A stretch of 37,581 nt of DNA, from positions 1-37,581 of the forward strand of contig NZ_JACJQJ010000080.1 in NCBI RefSeq assembly GCF_014696615.1. Reading direction: 5' to 3'. A program made the position numbers and the translations under genes. Positions 16,923 to 25,357 of the stretch are shown here, one piece after another. Origin of the DNA: Nostoc linckia FACHB-104. GTDB taxonomy: Bacteria; Cyanobacteriota; Cyanobacteriia; Cyanobacteriales; Nostocaceae. Numbering within the stretch: position 1 is the first letter of the stretch; the number at the start of each line of letters is the position of its first letter. The notes under the pieces are model-generated. The model searched no databases. It was not told the origin of the DNA and saw only the letters and a list, made by a program, of their open reading frames with translations.

Positions 16923-18680
16923 GTGCTGTATTTAGCAGAAGTACAAAAGCAAAAAGGCGGCTTACTTAGTGGTAGTTCCAAAACCGAATTGAAACTGCTG
17001 GCTTGTCAGCGAACCGACCAGATTTGGAGTACTGTGTCGGAAGAAGTGATTGCGGCAGAGGAAGCAAGCAAATTAAATGATGGTGCATTAGTACTAGTAG
17101 AAGTGAATCCCAACCGCCAAGTGCAACGGATTCAAGAAGCTGGGAGACCACTTGTTAATATATTGCAGAACTTTTCTCGCCAGTTAGAAAAATTTAAGCT
17201 CAAGGAAGACGAAATCGATCAGTGGAAACAATCACTGACATTTCAGGCGCAAGAATTGAATCGCCGTGAAATGGACATGGAAGTCCGCATGGATCAGTTG
17301 CAACAAATTGAGGATGATTTTCAAAGGCTAGAGGCGCAAAAGCAGGAATTTGAAGCCTCTCGCCAAGAAATTGAAAAGTTGCAACAACAAATTGAGCGCG
17401 ATCGCTTGGAACTTTCAGGTGCTTGGGAGCATTTGCGGGGTGAGCAGCGCCGTTTGGAGGAATATCAAGCAGATGCCCAGCAGGGTAAAGTTTTAGACGA
17501 GGAGCAAAGTCGAGTATTAAGTGAGTTACTAGATCGCTTGTCTAGTCGCGTGGCTCCTACGGAGACGGTACGGGAACACCTGAATTTTGCTGTTGAATTA
17601 GTCGAAAAGCAGCAAGCTACTCTCAATGAACACTGGCAAAACCTAGAGCAGCAAAAAACTGTAGCGACTCAACAGCAACAAGAAGTAGATAGCTTTGTCC
17701 AAACCTTGAGCGATCGCCAAAATGCTTGGCAAGAAGCACAAAATTCTCTACAGCAACAAACATCTGAATTAAAAGTCAACACTGCTATCCTGACAAGCAA
17801 GCAAGAATACGCTCAAATCTTGAAAGCACAATTGCAAAGCCAAGAAAATTTATATCAGCAGATTCAGTCCTTAGCTGCAAGCTCCAGTGACATGATTCTT
17901 TGCGAAGTAGATGTCAAAGCTTTAGAGAATATGTCTTTAGAGGAACTGCAAAGATTAGTGCAAGATTTGCACGAGAAATTTGATATTGATTCTAGCTTTG
18001 TCCACGATCAGGAACAAGAACTGAAATATAAACAAGAAGCTATAGAAGACCTAAAAAATAAGATTCACCAGGCATCCGACCAAGACGTGATCAATTTGGA
18101 AATGGAACTGGCAGATGAAAAAGACCTCTACCAAATGCTCAATGAAAGCTTGGTAGGGCAACGTCGTAATTTACTACAACGGCAGAATTTACTCAAACAG
18201 CACCAAACTGTGCTCCTACAGCGACAAGGGCATACAGTTAGTCATGAGCCAGAAGCTGCCAAAATTGATTTGAGACCGATTCTTTTGCAAACTGAAAACC
18301 AGCGACAACAGCAATCTCAAGATTTGCAAAAATTGGAACGAGAGATTGAGCAGTTAAGTTCTGGTATTGAGCTTGCCCAAGGGATGATTGATAATCAAAG
18401 CCATGACTTAGAACAGCAGCACCAAGAACTAAAAACAATGGAGGAAAATTTACAAACATTGAGAACTGCAACTAGTGAGTGCTGGGGTAGGGTGAAGCTT
18501 TACCAAGAAGCATTACAACCAATTCAGGATTGTCTGGATGGTTTACGGCAGAAGTTGCAAGCAATGGTGGAAGCTTTGGCTCAAGTTCAAGAAACTGGAG
18601 ATTATCAACTTCAGGCTATTAGCCAAATGCGCCATACTCTTCTGGGTTTAATATCTCAGCCAGAACTCCTAGCATCCTGA
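16923..18680 (+). CDS. hmpF: HmpF: coiled-coil motility protein
   Basis: A 585-residue Gln/Glu-rich protein that is almost entirely predicted coiled coil after a globular first 60 residues (MLYLAEVQKQKGGLLSGSSK). No membrane segment or catalytic motif is visible. In Nostoc punctiforme HmpF lies beside the hmp genes, is widely conserved in cyanobacteria, localises dynamically to cell poles and is needed for type IV pilus activity and directional movement. The position next to hmpA and the overall form match that protein. The start is GTG with AAAAGGA about seven bases upstream; no in-frame ATG lies near. It ends before a strong bidirectional hairpin shared with tilS. Confidence 0.9.
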   Translation: MLYLAEVQKQKGGLLSGSSKTELKLLACQRTDQIWSTVSEEVIAAEEASKLNDGALVLVEVNPNRQVQRIQEAGRPLVNILQNFSRQLEKFKLKEDEIDQWKQSLTFQAQELNRREMDMEVRMDQLQQIEDDFQRLEAQKQEFEASRQEIEKLQQQIERDRLELSGAWEHLRGEQRRLEEYQADAQQGKVLDEEQSRVLSELLDRLSSRVAPTETVREHLNFAVELVEKQQATLNEHWQNLEQQKTVATQQQQEVDSFVQTLSDRQNAWQEAQNSLQQQTSELKVNTAILTSKQEYAQILKAQLQSQENLYQQIQSLAASSSDMILCEVDVKALENMSLEELQRLVQDLHEKFDIDSSFVHDQEQELKYKQEAIEDLKNKIHQASDQDVINLEMELADEKDLYQMLNESLVGQRRNLLQRQNLLKQHQTVLLQRQGHTVSHEPEAAKIDLRPILLQTENQRQQQSQDLQKLEREIEQLSSGIELAQGMIDNQSHDLEQQHQELKTMEENLQTLRTATSECWGRVKLYQEALQPIQDCLDGLRQKLQAMVEALAQVQETGDYQLQAISQMRHTLLGLISQPELLAS

Positions 18681-18709
18681 AAAGGATAAAGTATGAAGTA
18701 TAAAGGATA

Positions 18710-18741
18710 AAAAACTCCATCCCTTTGTGGTTGGAGTTTTT
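18710..18741. terminator. bidirectional terminator between hmpF and tilS
   Basis: AAAAACTCCA (18710-18719) and TGGAGTTTTT (18732-18741) form a perfect 10-bp stem with a 12-base loop. A run of T follows on the plus strand and an A-run precedes, so it can end both hmpF and the convergent tilS transcript. Confidence 0.85.
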
Positions 18742-18786
18742 GGCCATAGAGAAGAAGTTATATCGTGCCAGTGAATAACAGAGGCT

Positions 18787-19776
18787 TCAGAATTCATTCT
18801 TGATATCTATCCAATCACCTGCAACTTGGGCGATCGCACCTCCGGGAAATGGATCGGTTTGGGAACGATTGGGTGCTGTAATTAAAGCAGTTAATTTTTC
18901 GATATGTTCAAAACTGGGAGCATCAGGAAGTATTTGTTGTAAAATTTGACGCATGACTCGACGCTGCAACGCTACTGGTGCAGTTTCCAGTACGCGACGA
19001 TTGAGCCGTAAGGGACAATTATCTGGATTCTCTGCTGTTACTGCTTCTGTTCTTAACTTTTGAGCGGCTGTCTCTAAATATTCCACTTCTGCTTGCAATA
19101 GTTCCGCAGTTTGGGCTAAAGCTGATTCTACTTTAGGATTAAAATGTTCTTGTAAATACGGTAATAACTCTTTGCGGATGCGATTGCGGGTGTATTTTAA
19201 ATCCTGATTTGTGGAATCTTCCCATACTGACAGATGGAAATCATCACAAAATTGTTTGGTTTGTGTACGAGTAATTTCTAAGAGTGGGCGTACTAAGGTA
19301 ATGTCCCGATTTAGTGGACGTTGCCAAGTTAGAGCTTGTAAACCATCTGCTCCCGTACCGCGCATTAAATTATAGAGAAGAGTTTCAGCGCGATCGCTGG
19401 CTGTGTGTCCCGTCACAATATAGTGGTAATTATGCTCTTGGGCGATCGCACTTAAAGCCTGATATCGCCAATTCCGGGCAGCAGCTTCACTAGTTAAAGG
19501 CTCTTTTGCCGTTTCTAAATAAAATAATATACGCCAGCTTTTTGCTAGCTGTTCTACATGAAGAGCATTAGCTTGCGAATCAGTACGCCAGCGATGATCG
19601 CAGTGAGCAATACCTAAATGCCATCCCCATTTTGGTTGTAAATCTAATAGTAATTTTATTAAGCATAAAGAATCTTGCCCGCCGGAAACTGCGATTAATA
19701 GGCGTTGATTGCGCTCAAATAGATGGCGCATTCGGATAGTTCGATGAATTTTTGCATGAAAGGGAGTCCATACCAT
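18787..19776 (-). CDS. tilS: tRNA(Ile)-lysidine synthetase TilS
   Basis: A 329-residue enzyme that converts the wobble C34 of tRNA-Ile(CAU) to lysidine using ATP and lysine, which lets it read AUA codons; it is normally essential. The PP-loop SGGQDS is at 31-36, followed by GHTASDRAETLLYNLMRGTG near 142 and RNRIRKELLPYL near 200. The length fits the shorter cyanobacterial form without the extra C-terminal domains of E. coli TilS. It is convergent with hmpF and separated from the upstream small gene by a hairpin, so it is probably transcribed alone. Confidence 0.95.
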   Translation of the reverse strand: MVWTPFHAKIHRTIRMRHLFERNQRLLIAVSGGQDSLCLIKLLLDLQPKWGWHLGIAHCDHRWRTDSQANALHVEQLAKSWRILFYLETAKEPLTSEAAARNWRYQALSAIAQEHNYHYIVTGHTASDRAETLLYNLMRGTGADGLQALTWQRPLNRDITLVRPLLEITRTQTKQFCDDFHLSVWEDSTNQDLKYTRNRIRKELLPYLQEHFNPKVESALAQTAELLQAEVEYLETAAQKLRTEAVTAENPDNCPLRLNRRVLETAPVALQRRVMRQILQQILPDAPSFEHIEKLTALITAPNRSQTDPFPGGAIAQVAGDWIDIKNEF

Positions 19777-19858
19777 TGTGAATTTTGCACGCCAAATGAA
19801 TGCAGGACATTATATATTTTATCTACATCATTCTGGGGTTCCCTAACTACCAAAACCA

Positions 19859-19891
19859 AAAAGCTGCATCAATATATTTGGCGCAGCTTTT
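19859..19891 (-). terminator. terminator after small membrane protein gene
   Basis: AAAAGCTGC (19859-19867) pairs with GCAGCTTTT (19883-19891) across a 15-base loop. On the minus strand the stem is followed by TTTTTGG. It lies 22 bp past the stop of the gene at 19913-20221 and upstream of tilS. Confidence 0.8.
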
Positions 19892-19912
19892 AATTTAGTA
19901 TTTATTTAAAAC

Positions 19913-20221
19913 TTAAAAAGTCGGGCTATGTTGATCGTCCCAACACTTATTGTCATGCCAACTTCTATTAGTATATTGGCATTCTGAGGGATTATCAATC
20001 CAAGGAATAGATGTCTCGTGTGCTGAGGTGTTTTGGGAAGTAAACAATGATGAGACTGAAGAAGAAGTGGATGAAGATGACAAGAATCGGAAAGTAGCAA
20101 AACTACAAATTGGTAGAATTATGAGACCTGTGGCGCAAATTAGAGTGTTGTTTAAAGTCCAAGTTTTTTTGCTACTTCTTGGTTGAATATTTTTTTTTGC
20201 TTGTTTGGAATTTAATAACAC
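19913..20221 (-). CDS. small membrane-anchored protein, unknown function
   Basis: A 102-residue protein. Residues 1-25 are basic, 27-48 form one hydrophobic segment, then comes a Ser/Thr-rich linker and a C-terminal part with two cysteines (ECQYTNRSWHDNKCWDDQHS), also rich in Trp, His and Asp. If the N-terminus stays inside, the Cys part would face the periplasm or lumen and could form a disulfide or bind metal; that is inference. The GTG start is supported by AAGGA eight bases upstream, and a good terminator follows, which argues for a real gene. An overlapping 64-residue frame at 19906-20100 is treated as spurious. Confidence 0.6.
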   Translation of the reverse strand: MLLNSKQAKKNIQPRSSKKTWTLNNTLICATGLIILPICSFATFRFLSSSSTSSSVSSLFTSQNTSAHETSIPWIDNPSECQYTNRSWHDNKCWDDQHSPTF

Positions 20222-20917
20222 AATCTCAATCCTTAAAATCTAAACTTGCTGGTATCAATTCATCATCTTTTAAGTTCATTCTATAGACGGATGGTGAAAT
20301 TAACCATGAGGATATTACGGTTTTTGGAGTTTTAGATTGTAGATATTTAGTAGGATTAACTAAAAGATATCCTGAGCAAAATTAAGTTTTTATGCTGAAA
20401 GTATTTAAAGATTATATATGTATTTAATAAACACTTTATCTAGTTAAAATTTTTTGAGATTAGATTATGAGTGCAGGCTACCCGCCCTGACAGCAGATAA
20501 ATTTGGTGGACTGGGTGAGAAATGATGAGCCAGATTTGCATTTAAATTTACATCAAATCTAAATATTACAAACACCCATCCAATAGCTGATTCTCTGTTC
20601 AATAGCAAGTTGTTAAATTAAATTTTTAATAGGTTGCTGACCTTTCAATTCCGTGAAAACTACTAAGGCATTTTTACTGAGATTGGGTAGAGAACTTGGG
20701 TATGGTATTCCATCTGCTAGGATCGCAATAATTCAACAACCGCAGAGACGCTGAGGTCACAGAGGAAGAGAGGAAATCATTGCCGTATTTACGGATAGCG
20801 CTTTTAGATGTCATGCAATTTTCGATTTTGGATTAGGAATTGCCTTGTGCGTATGGCTTTGGTGAATTAATCTGCCATAATCATGTTTTGAATGAGAGGC
20901 TTCTTGCTGTTCAAGCT
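20222..20917. other. gene-free stretch with a short interspersed repeat
   Basis: About 700 bp with no supported gene. At roughly 20739-20780 it holds a CGCAGAGACGCTGAGGTCAC-type sequence, a form of the short repeat scattered through Nostoc-like genomes. The right part must contain the promoter of the small gene at 19913-20221 only if that lies close to 20222; nothing else stands out. Confidence 0.5.
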
Positions 20918-20941
20918 AAAAAAACCTCCCACGAGGGGAGG
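20918..20941 (-). terminator. terminator after the large repeat membrane protein gene
   Basis: CCTCCC (20925-20930) and GGGAGG (20936-20941) form a 6-bp GC stem with a 5-base loop; on the minus strand seven T follow (20924-20918). It lies 33 bp beyond the stop of the gene at 20974-24093. Confidence 0.85.
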
Positions 20942-20973
20942 CTCATACAGGAAAGCGGAGACAATTTGTCAAA

Positions 20974-23900
20974 CTACAGCCGAACGACAGCGATCGCTCC
21001 TCCTAATGCGGAGAAAATAGCGGAGACAACTGCTGTCGCAAACAACCACCAAGCTGCTGAAGCTGCGGCTTTGCGGGTTTCTTCGGCTTGTCGCTGTGCT
21101 TGATGCTTGACTTGTTCTAAGCGGCGCTGCGCTTCTTGATGTAAGCGTTCTGCCCGTTGTAAAACTGTGTTGCGCGCTCCTTCAATTTGGTCGATAATCC
21201 GGTTGGCATCTTCTTCGGAGATATCCTCACGGGAACTGATCAGTGCTACTAAGGTATCGCGGTTGAAAGAAGATAAGCGATCGCGTAAGGAATCAAATCC
21301 CGCTTGGGGATCGTCAAATAGTTGGCGCACATCGCGCTTAATACTATCGTAGTTGAGTTCGGGGCGTTCCAAGGAGTTGAGGTAGTTACGGATGCGGGCA
21401 AACACGCCATCAATCACATCTTGAATGCGGCGCTGAATACCCCGTATTTGCTCAACAAATTGTTCTTGCACTGAGACGATATTATCTGCAATTCTCGCTG
21501 CTTCCTCATCGGAAATATCTTCGCGAATTTTCAGCAGAGCGATAATTGTGGAACGGTCAAAGTGTGCCAGGCGATCGCTAAAACTTTCAATCCCCACCCG
21601 TGGATCGTGTAATAACAGTTGTAAGTCGCGTTTGATACCTTCGGGGTTGAGTTCTTCTTTGCCTGTCTGCCGTAAATACTCTTCTAAATAAGCTTGGAAG
21701 GTTTCTACTCTTTGCTGGGTTCTGGTAGCTAGGCGACGAGGCGCACGCACAAAATTGCGAATCGAATGTTGTACAGAATCAATGACTTCATTGACTTGCT
21801 GTTCGCTCAAGTCTTGACGCTGACTGAGTAATTTCACTAGGGTATCTCTATCTACCTGAGACAAGCGACGGCGGAGTGCTAAGGCTCCTTCTTGGGGGTT
21901 TTCAAACAGTCTATTTAAATCGCGTTGAATACCTTCGGGATTGAGTTCGCTTTTGCCGGTATTACGCAAGTAATCAGCGATGGTAGTGCTAACAGAGTCA
22001 TATTGCTCTTTCGCTTTATCTGCTACTGCTTGGGGTGCGTGGCGGATACTATGCCATGACTGTTCGACAGTATCAATAATTTGATTTGCTTGGTCTTGGC
22101 TGATATCTTGGCGCTGACTCAACAGTTGTACCAAGGTGTCGCGGTCAAACCGAGACAAGCGTGCCTGAATTGCAGTCACACCAGCTTGCGGATCTTCCAG
22201 CAATCTTTTGAGATCGGCTCGAATTGCATCGGGGTTGAGTTCGCCTTTGCCGGTATTACGCAGATATGATTCTAAATTCAGCCACAGGGTTTCTGCTTGA
22301 TATTTTGCCTGATCTGCCAGATTTTTAGATTCGATTAAAGTGCGATCGCGTTGTTTTTCTAAATCCTCGAGAATCCCATCTAGTTCGTATGGCTGAATGT
22401 CGTTGCGTTGATACAGTATTTGCTGCATTTGTTGGCGATCAATCGCAGCTAATCGTCGTGAGAGGGTTTCGTAATCTGCATCTGGGTCTGACAAAAGATT
22501 TTTAAAATCCCGTTCAATACCTTCTGAGGTTAAATCAGATTTACTAGTAACGAGGAGGTAGCTTGAGACTCGACGTTGTAAATCTTCTACTATCTCTCTT
22601 TCTTCCACAGCGGTCACAGTCACCAATACTTCTTGGCGGACAGCTTCTAGTTGATCTGCAATGCGCTGAATTTGTCCTTGGGTAAGCAGTCCCCTCTGTT
22701 GCAAGATGTTGGCAAAATCATTGCGGGAAAGTCGCTCTAATTCTCGCCTTACTACTCCAGGATCTGCTGCTGGATCGTAGATCACATCACGGAATTCCTG
22801 GGCAATTCTTTCGCGGCTGAGTTGCCAAGCATAAGTATTGGAAAGATAGTTTTCCACATCAGCCCGAATAGGACTATAGGGCTGGGAAGCTGCGGGTAAA
22901 CCTAGCTTATCGGCTTGTTCGCTGATTTTATCTTTAGCGGTGGATAGGGATTGCCAAATTTTTTCTACATCTAAATCTGATAAGTCTGTTCTGCCCAAAA
23001 CAATACCAGTTAAAGCCGAGATTCCTTGCTGGAGTGTTTGCTGAATTGGCCCAGGGGTGGCTTTTTGGTCAGCTTCTTTAGAGTCACGAGTTTCTGCAAT
23101 TAACCTCTCCAGCTTGGCATTGAGTTCATCTGTTTTCGTTTGTCCTGGTGGTAATGATTTGAGATATTCGACTAACTCCCCTAGGCGGTCTTGGGCTGGT
23201 GCTTGCTGACTGACTACTTGCTGCCAGAGTTTGTATAATGTGTCTGAGATGCGTTTGACATCGCGTTTAGATAGGTCTGTACGATTGCTAACTAAATCAA
23301 TAAACTTTTGACGGTCGATGTTGCGGAGGTCAGGGCTACCTGCGATCGCTTGAAATTGGGGGTCTTTTAGTAAGTTTTCAAACTCGCTGCGGATTTTGGA
23401 TAAATCTAACTCTGGCGGACGCAACCTGTCTAAGTAATCTTCTACATTTTCCCGAATGCTTGTGGGGTCAATTCCGCTTCCTAGTTCGCGACGCATGGCG
23501 GCGGCGGCGGCTTCGGCTGTGGCTACAACTTGGTTATTCACAGCTTTTGCACCTAATGCAGCTGTAGCTGTCCCCATAATTGCTTGAAAGCCAGAGGTTG
23601 CTGTGTTAACTACTGAACCAATTAAGGAACCAACTGTAGTGGAACTCACCCACATCAATAATAAGAAGTAGGCTCCCCAAATTACTAACCCTAGAGTTGC
23701 ACCCAATCCTGGATCTAACACCAGAAGACTGAGTTTAACTGCTAAGTAACTAGCAATTAAAAGGGCCACTGTCACCGTGACCAAAGTCCAAATCCCTACA
23801 GCAGTACCAATTTTACGAATTGTGCCGCCCAAACTTCCTGCTTCATTATCGGAATCTGAGTCAGAGGAATGCCCTAAGTAGGAAATACCAGCTGCTAGGG

Positions 23901-24093
23901 AGAGATTTGTTAATACTAGTTGAAAAGCAAAGGCGAGAATTACGCCGGAAATTAAGGCAATAAAAAAGCGTGGCCCAGAGGTGAGAACCGATGCTTGTGC
24001 TGGTGAAATATCTGAGGTGGGGTTTACTGGAATCTGTGCCATCCATAAGAATGGCTTGTAGAGTCCCAGCATAATTTCTGTACTTTGAAACAT
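20974..24093 (-). CDS. large membrane protein with about seven ~100-residue repeats, unknown function
   Basis: A 1039-residue protein I do not recognise as a named family. Three or four membrane segments lie near the N-terminus (about 43-67, 97-126, 132-160) and one at the C-terminus (1013-1037). Between them is a long soluble region with repeats near 214-295, 408-490, 506-585, 605-685, 704-785, 802-880 and 900-980. The consensus runs YLRNTGKxELNPEGIxRDL, then LLxDPQAG, then DRDTLVxLLSQRxDIS and a helix ending in IIDxVE. The C-terminal 30 residues before the last span are a charged helix (RLEQVKHQAQRQAEETRK). AAAGGA precedes the ATG. It diverges from the hli genes across a region with an HLR1 match, suggesting light-stress control. 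An envelope- or thylakoid-tethered scaffold is possible; no catalytic motif is seen. Confidence 0.85.
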   Translation of the reverse strand: MFQSTEIMLGLYKPFLWMAQIPVNPTSDISPAQASVLTSGPRFFIALISGVILAFAFQLVLTNLSLAAGISYLGHSSDSDSDNEAGSLGGTIRKIGTAVGIWTLVTVTVALLIASYLAVKLSLLVLDPGLGATLGLVIWGAYFLLLMWVSSTTVGSLIGSVVNTATSGFQAIMGTATAALGAKAVNNQVVATAEAAAAAMRRELGSGIDPTSIRENVEDYLDRLRPPELDLSKIRSEFENLLKDPQFQAIAGSPDLRNIDRQKFIDLVSNRTDLSKRDVKRISDTLYKLWQQVVSQQAPAQDRLGELVEYLKSLPPGQTKTDELNAKLERLIAETRDSKEADQKATPGPIQQTLQQGISALTGIVLGRTDLSDLDVEKIWQSLSTAKDKISEQADKLGLPAASQPYSPIRADVENYLSNTYAWQLSRERIAQEFRDVIYDPAADPGVVRRELERLSRNDFANILQQRGLLTQGQIQRIADQLEAVRQEVLVTVTAVEEREIVEDLQRRVSSYLLVTSKSDLTSEGIERDFKNLLSDPDADYETLSRRLAAIDRQQMQQILYQRNDIQPYELDGILEDLEKQRDRTLIESKNLADQAKYQAETLWLNLESYLRNTGKGELNPDAIRADLKRLLEDPQAGVTAIQARLSRFDRDTLVQLLSQRQDISQDQANQIIDTVEQSWHSIRHAPQAVADKAKEQYDSVSTTIADYLRNTGKSELNPEGIQRDLNRLFENPQEGALALRRRLSQVDRDTLVKLLSQRQDLSEQQVNEVIDSVQHSIRNFVRAPRRLATRTQQRVETFQAYLEEYLRQTGKEELNPEGIKRDLQLLLHDPRVGIESFSDRLAHFDRSTIIALLKIREDISDEEAARIADNIVSVQEQFVEQIRGIQRRIQDVIDGVFARIRNYLNSLERPELNYDSIKRDVRQLFDDPQAGFDSLRDRLSSFNRDTLVALISSREDISEEDANRIIDQIEGARNTVLQRAERLHQEAQRRLEQVKHQAQRQAEETRKAAASAAWWLFATAVVSAIFSALGGAIAVVRL
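21154..23454 (-). repeat. seven diverged ~300 bp coding repeats
   Basis: These are the repeats in the 1039-residue membrane protein. They are diverged at DNA level but clear in protein: each has a Y-L start, E-L-N/D-x-x-x-I-x-R-D, D-P near the middle, and D/N-R-x-T-L-x-x-L-x-x-R-x-D-I/L-S toward the end. Spacing is about 98 residues in the last five units and longer between the first two, where a partial unit (TDLSDLDVEKIW, near 369) remains. Confidence 0.8.
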
Positions 24094-24623
24094 TTTATTT
24101 CCTTTCTCTAAGCTTAAATTTGGGGAAATTAAGGATTACGTGTGCAGAAAATCTGTATTTATGGACATACCTAACTCTTGTAAGTCTCAGAATCGTGGAA
24201 TTTGGGTGCTAAGAGCATCTCTCCACAGTTTGAATAACATATCTAGCGTTAGGTAGAAATTTAATTAGCCAAAGGGAAAATCTTCATTAGCTAGCTGGTA
24301 AAAATTCGGATTTATTACTAGTTAAGGCATCTAGATGGCTATATGCAAGAATATTTTTTTATATACATTGATTGTGCAAGTAAATTATTTATTTATGGGT
24401 ATCCCAGCTAAAGTAAATTCCTGCAATTAAAAGTTTTTTATGTTGTCCACGTTACATTTATTTACAAATATTTTTTTATCACCATCTTAAGGTGGATATC
24501 TAAGTTGCGATCGCTTTTGAAGCTTCATCCATAAGAAGTGCCTATTGTTTGTACCTATAGACAGAAAGCAATTTGTTTGTAAATCGTTACATTTAAGTTA
24601 TGAAACAAATTGTTAAGGGAAAA
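24094..24623. promoter_or_regulatory. divergent regulatory region between repeat protein and hli array
   Basis: About 530 bp without a gene, AT-rich. It contains the HLR1 match annotated separately and a HIP1-type GCGATCGC near 24508. Close to the hli start, TTTGTAAAtcGTTACATT (24575-24596 area) carries one more HLR1-like half-site in a non-canonical arrangement. Confidence 0.6.
24451..24468 (+). promoter_or_regulatory. HLR1 element (candidate RpaB-binding site)
   Basis: GTTACATT-TA-TTTACAAA fits the published HLR1 consensus (G/T)TTACA(T/A)(T/A)NN(G/T)TTACA(T/A)(T/A) at every defined position. HLR1 is bound by the response regulator RpaB and controls hli and photosystem genes under high light. 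It lies about 155 bp before the first hli ATG and about 360 bp before the divergent repeat-protein gene. The match is seen; binding and the distance effect are inferred. Confidence 0.75.
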
Positions 24624-24827
24624 ATGGAAACTCGTTCTTCCACAGATTTACCAACAATTTCTACAGAATATAACGGCATAGATCGTAATGCTTTTATATT
24701 CGGCTGGACACCACAAGCAGAACTTTGGAATGGTCGTTTAGCAGCTATTGGGTTTTTAGCTTATCTACTTTGGGATTTAGCAGGTTATAGCGTTCTTCGC
24801 GACGTATTACACCTGATTAGTTACTAA
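24624..24827 (+). CDS. hli: high light-inducible protein (HLIP), copy 1
   Basis: A 67-residue single-span Lhc-like thylakoid protein. HLIPs bind chlorophyll and carotenoid and protect photosystem II assembly intermediates. The chlorophyll-binding motif AELWNGRLAAIGF (Glu33, Asn36, Arg38) leads into the membrane helix. I chose the ATG at 24624 rather than the in-frame ATG at 24600: AAGGGA lies just upstream, and it gives the same 67 residues as the other three copies. This copy is slightly diverged at the N-terminus and C-terminus (TISTEYNGID, LISY). It is first in the array and nearest the HLR1 element. Confidence 0.93.
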   Translation: METRSSTDLPTISTEYNGIDRNAFIFGWTPQAELWNGRLAAIGFLAYLLWDLAGYSVLRDVLHLISY

Positions 24828-24866
24828 AGATTAAAGACAGAAAAAAACGCGCATTGGAGTAAAAAA

Positions 24867-25070
24867 ATGGCAACTCGCTCTTCCACTGATTTACCACCTG
24901 TCGCTACAGAATACAACGGCGTAGATCGCAATGCTTTTTTGTTTGGTTGGACTCCCCAAGCAGAACTCTGGAATGGTCGTTTAGCAGCTATTGGATTTTT
25001 AGCTTATTTACTTTGGGATTTAGCGGGTTATAGCGTTCTCCGCGACGTATTACACCTGATTGGTTACTAG
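24867..25070 (+). CDS. hli: high light-inducible protein (HLIP), copy 2
   Basis: 67 residues, nearly identical to copy 3 (two differences, at residues 2 and 5). It has the same AELWNGRLAAIGF chlorophyll-binding motif and a single membrane span ending in the YSVLRDVLHLIGY tail. TTGGAGTAAAAAA precedes the ATG, and the same leader is found before copy 3. The gap from copy 1 is 39 bp with no terminator, so the array is probably one transcript. Confidence 0.93.
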   Translation: MATRSSTDLPPVATEYNGVDRNAFLFGWTPQAELWNGRLAAIGFLAYLLWDLAGYSVLRDVLHLIGY

Positions 25071-25112
25071 AGATTAAATACAAATAAAAAAGCGTAATTT
25101 TGGAGTAAAAAA

Positions 25113-25316
25113 ATGGAAACTCGTCCTTCTACTGATTTACCACCTGTTGCTACAGAATATAACGGCGTAGATCGCAATGCTTTTCTATTCGGTTGGACTC
25201 CCCAAGCAGAACTTTGGAATGGTCGTTTAGCAGCTATTGGATTTTTAGCTTATTTACTTTGGGATTTAGCGGGTTATAGCGTTCTTCGGGACGTATTACA
25301 CCTGATCGGTTACTAA
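25113..25316 (+). CDS. hli: high light-inducible protein (HLIP), copy 3
   Basis: 67 residues, differing from copy 2 only at residues 2 and 5. It keeps the chlorophyll-binding Glu, Asn and Arg. The upstream TTTTGGAGTAAAAAA matches the leader of copy 2. It starts 246 bp after the start of copy 2, matching the array period of 243-246 bp, which indicates tandem duplication of gene plus leader. Confidence 0.93.
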   Translation: METRPSTDLPPVATEYNGVDRNAFLFGWTPQAELWNGRLAAIGFLAYLLWDLAGYSVLRDVLHLIGY

Positions 25317-25357
25317 AAATTAAATAACCCAAAAAGTATTCAATTTTGGAGAAAAAA

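Noticed and set aside
20840-21103. 87-residue plus-strand frame overlapping the end of the repeat membrane protein
   Set aside because: It overlaps the terminator and the conserved C-terminal membrane span of the minus-strand gene and looks non-protein-like.
24600-24623. Upstream ATG extending hli copy 1 by eight residues
   Set aside because: The eight residues contain the ribosome site of the ATG at 24624, and all other copies begin at the equivalent position.
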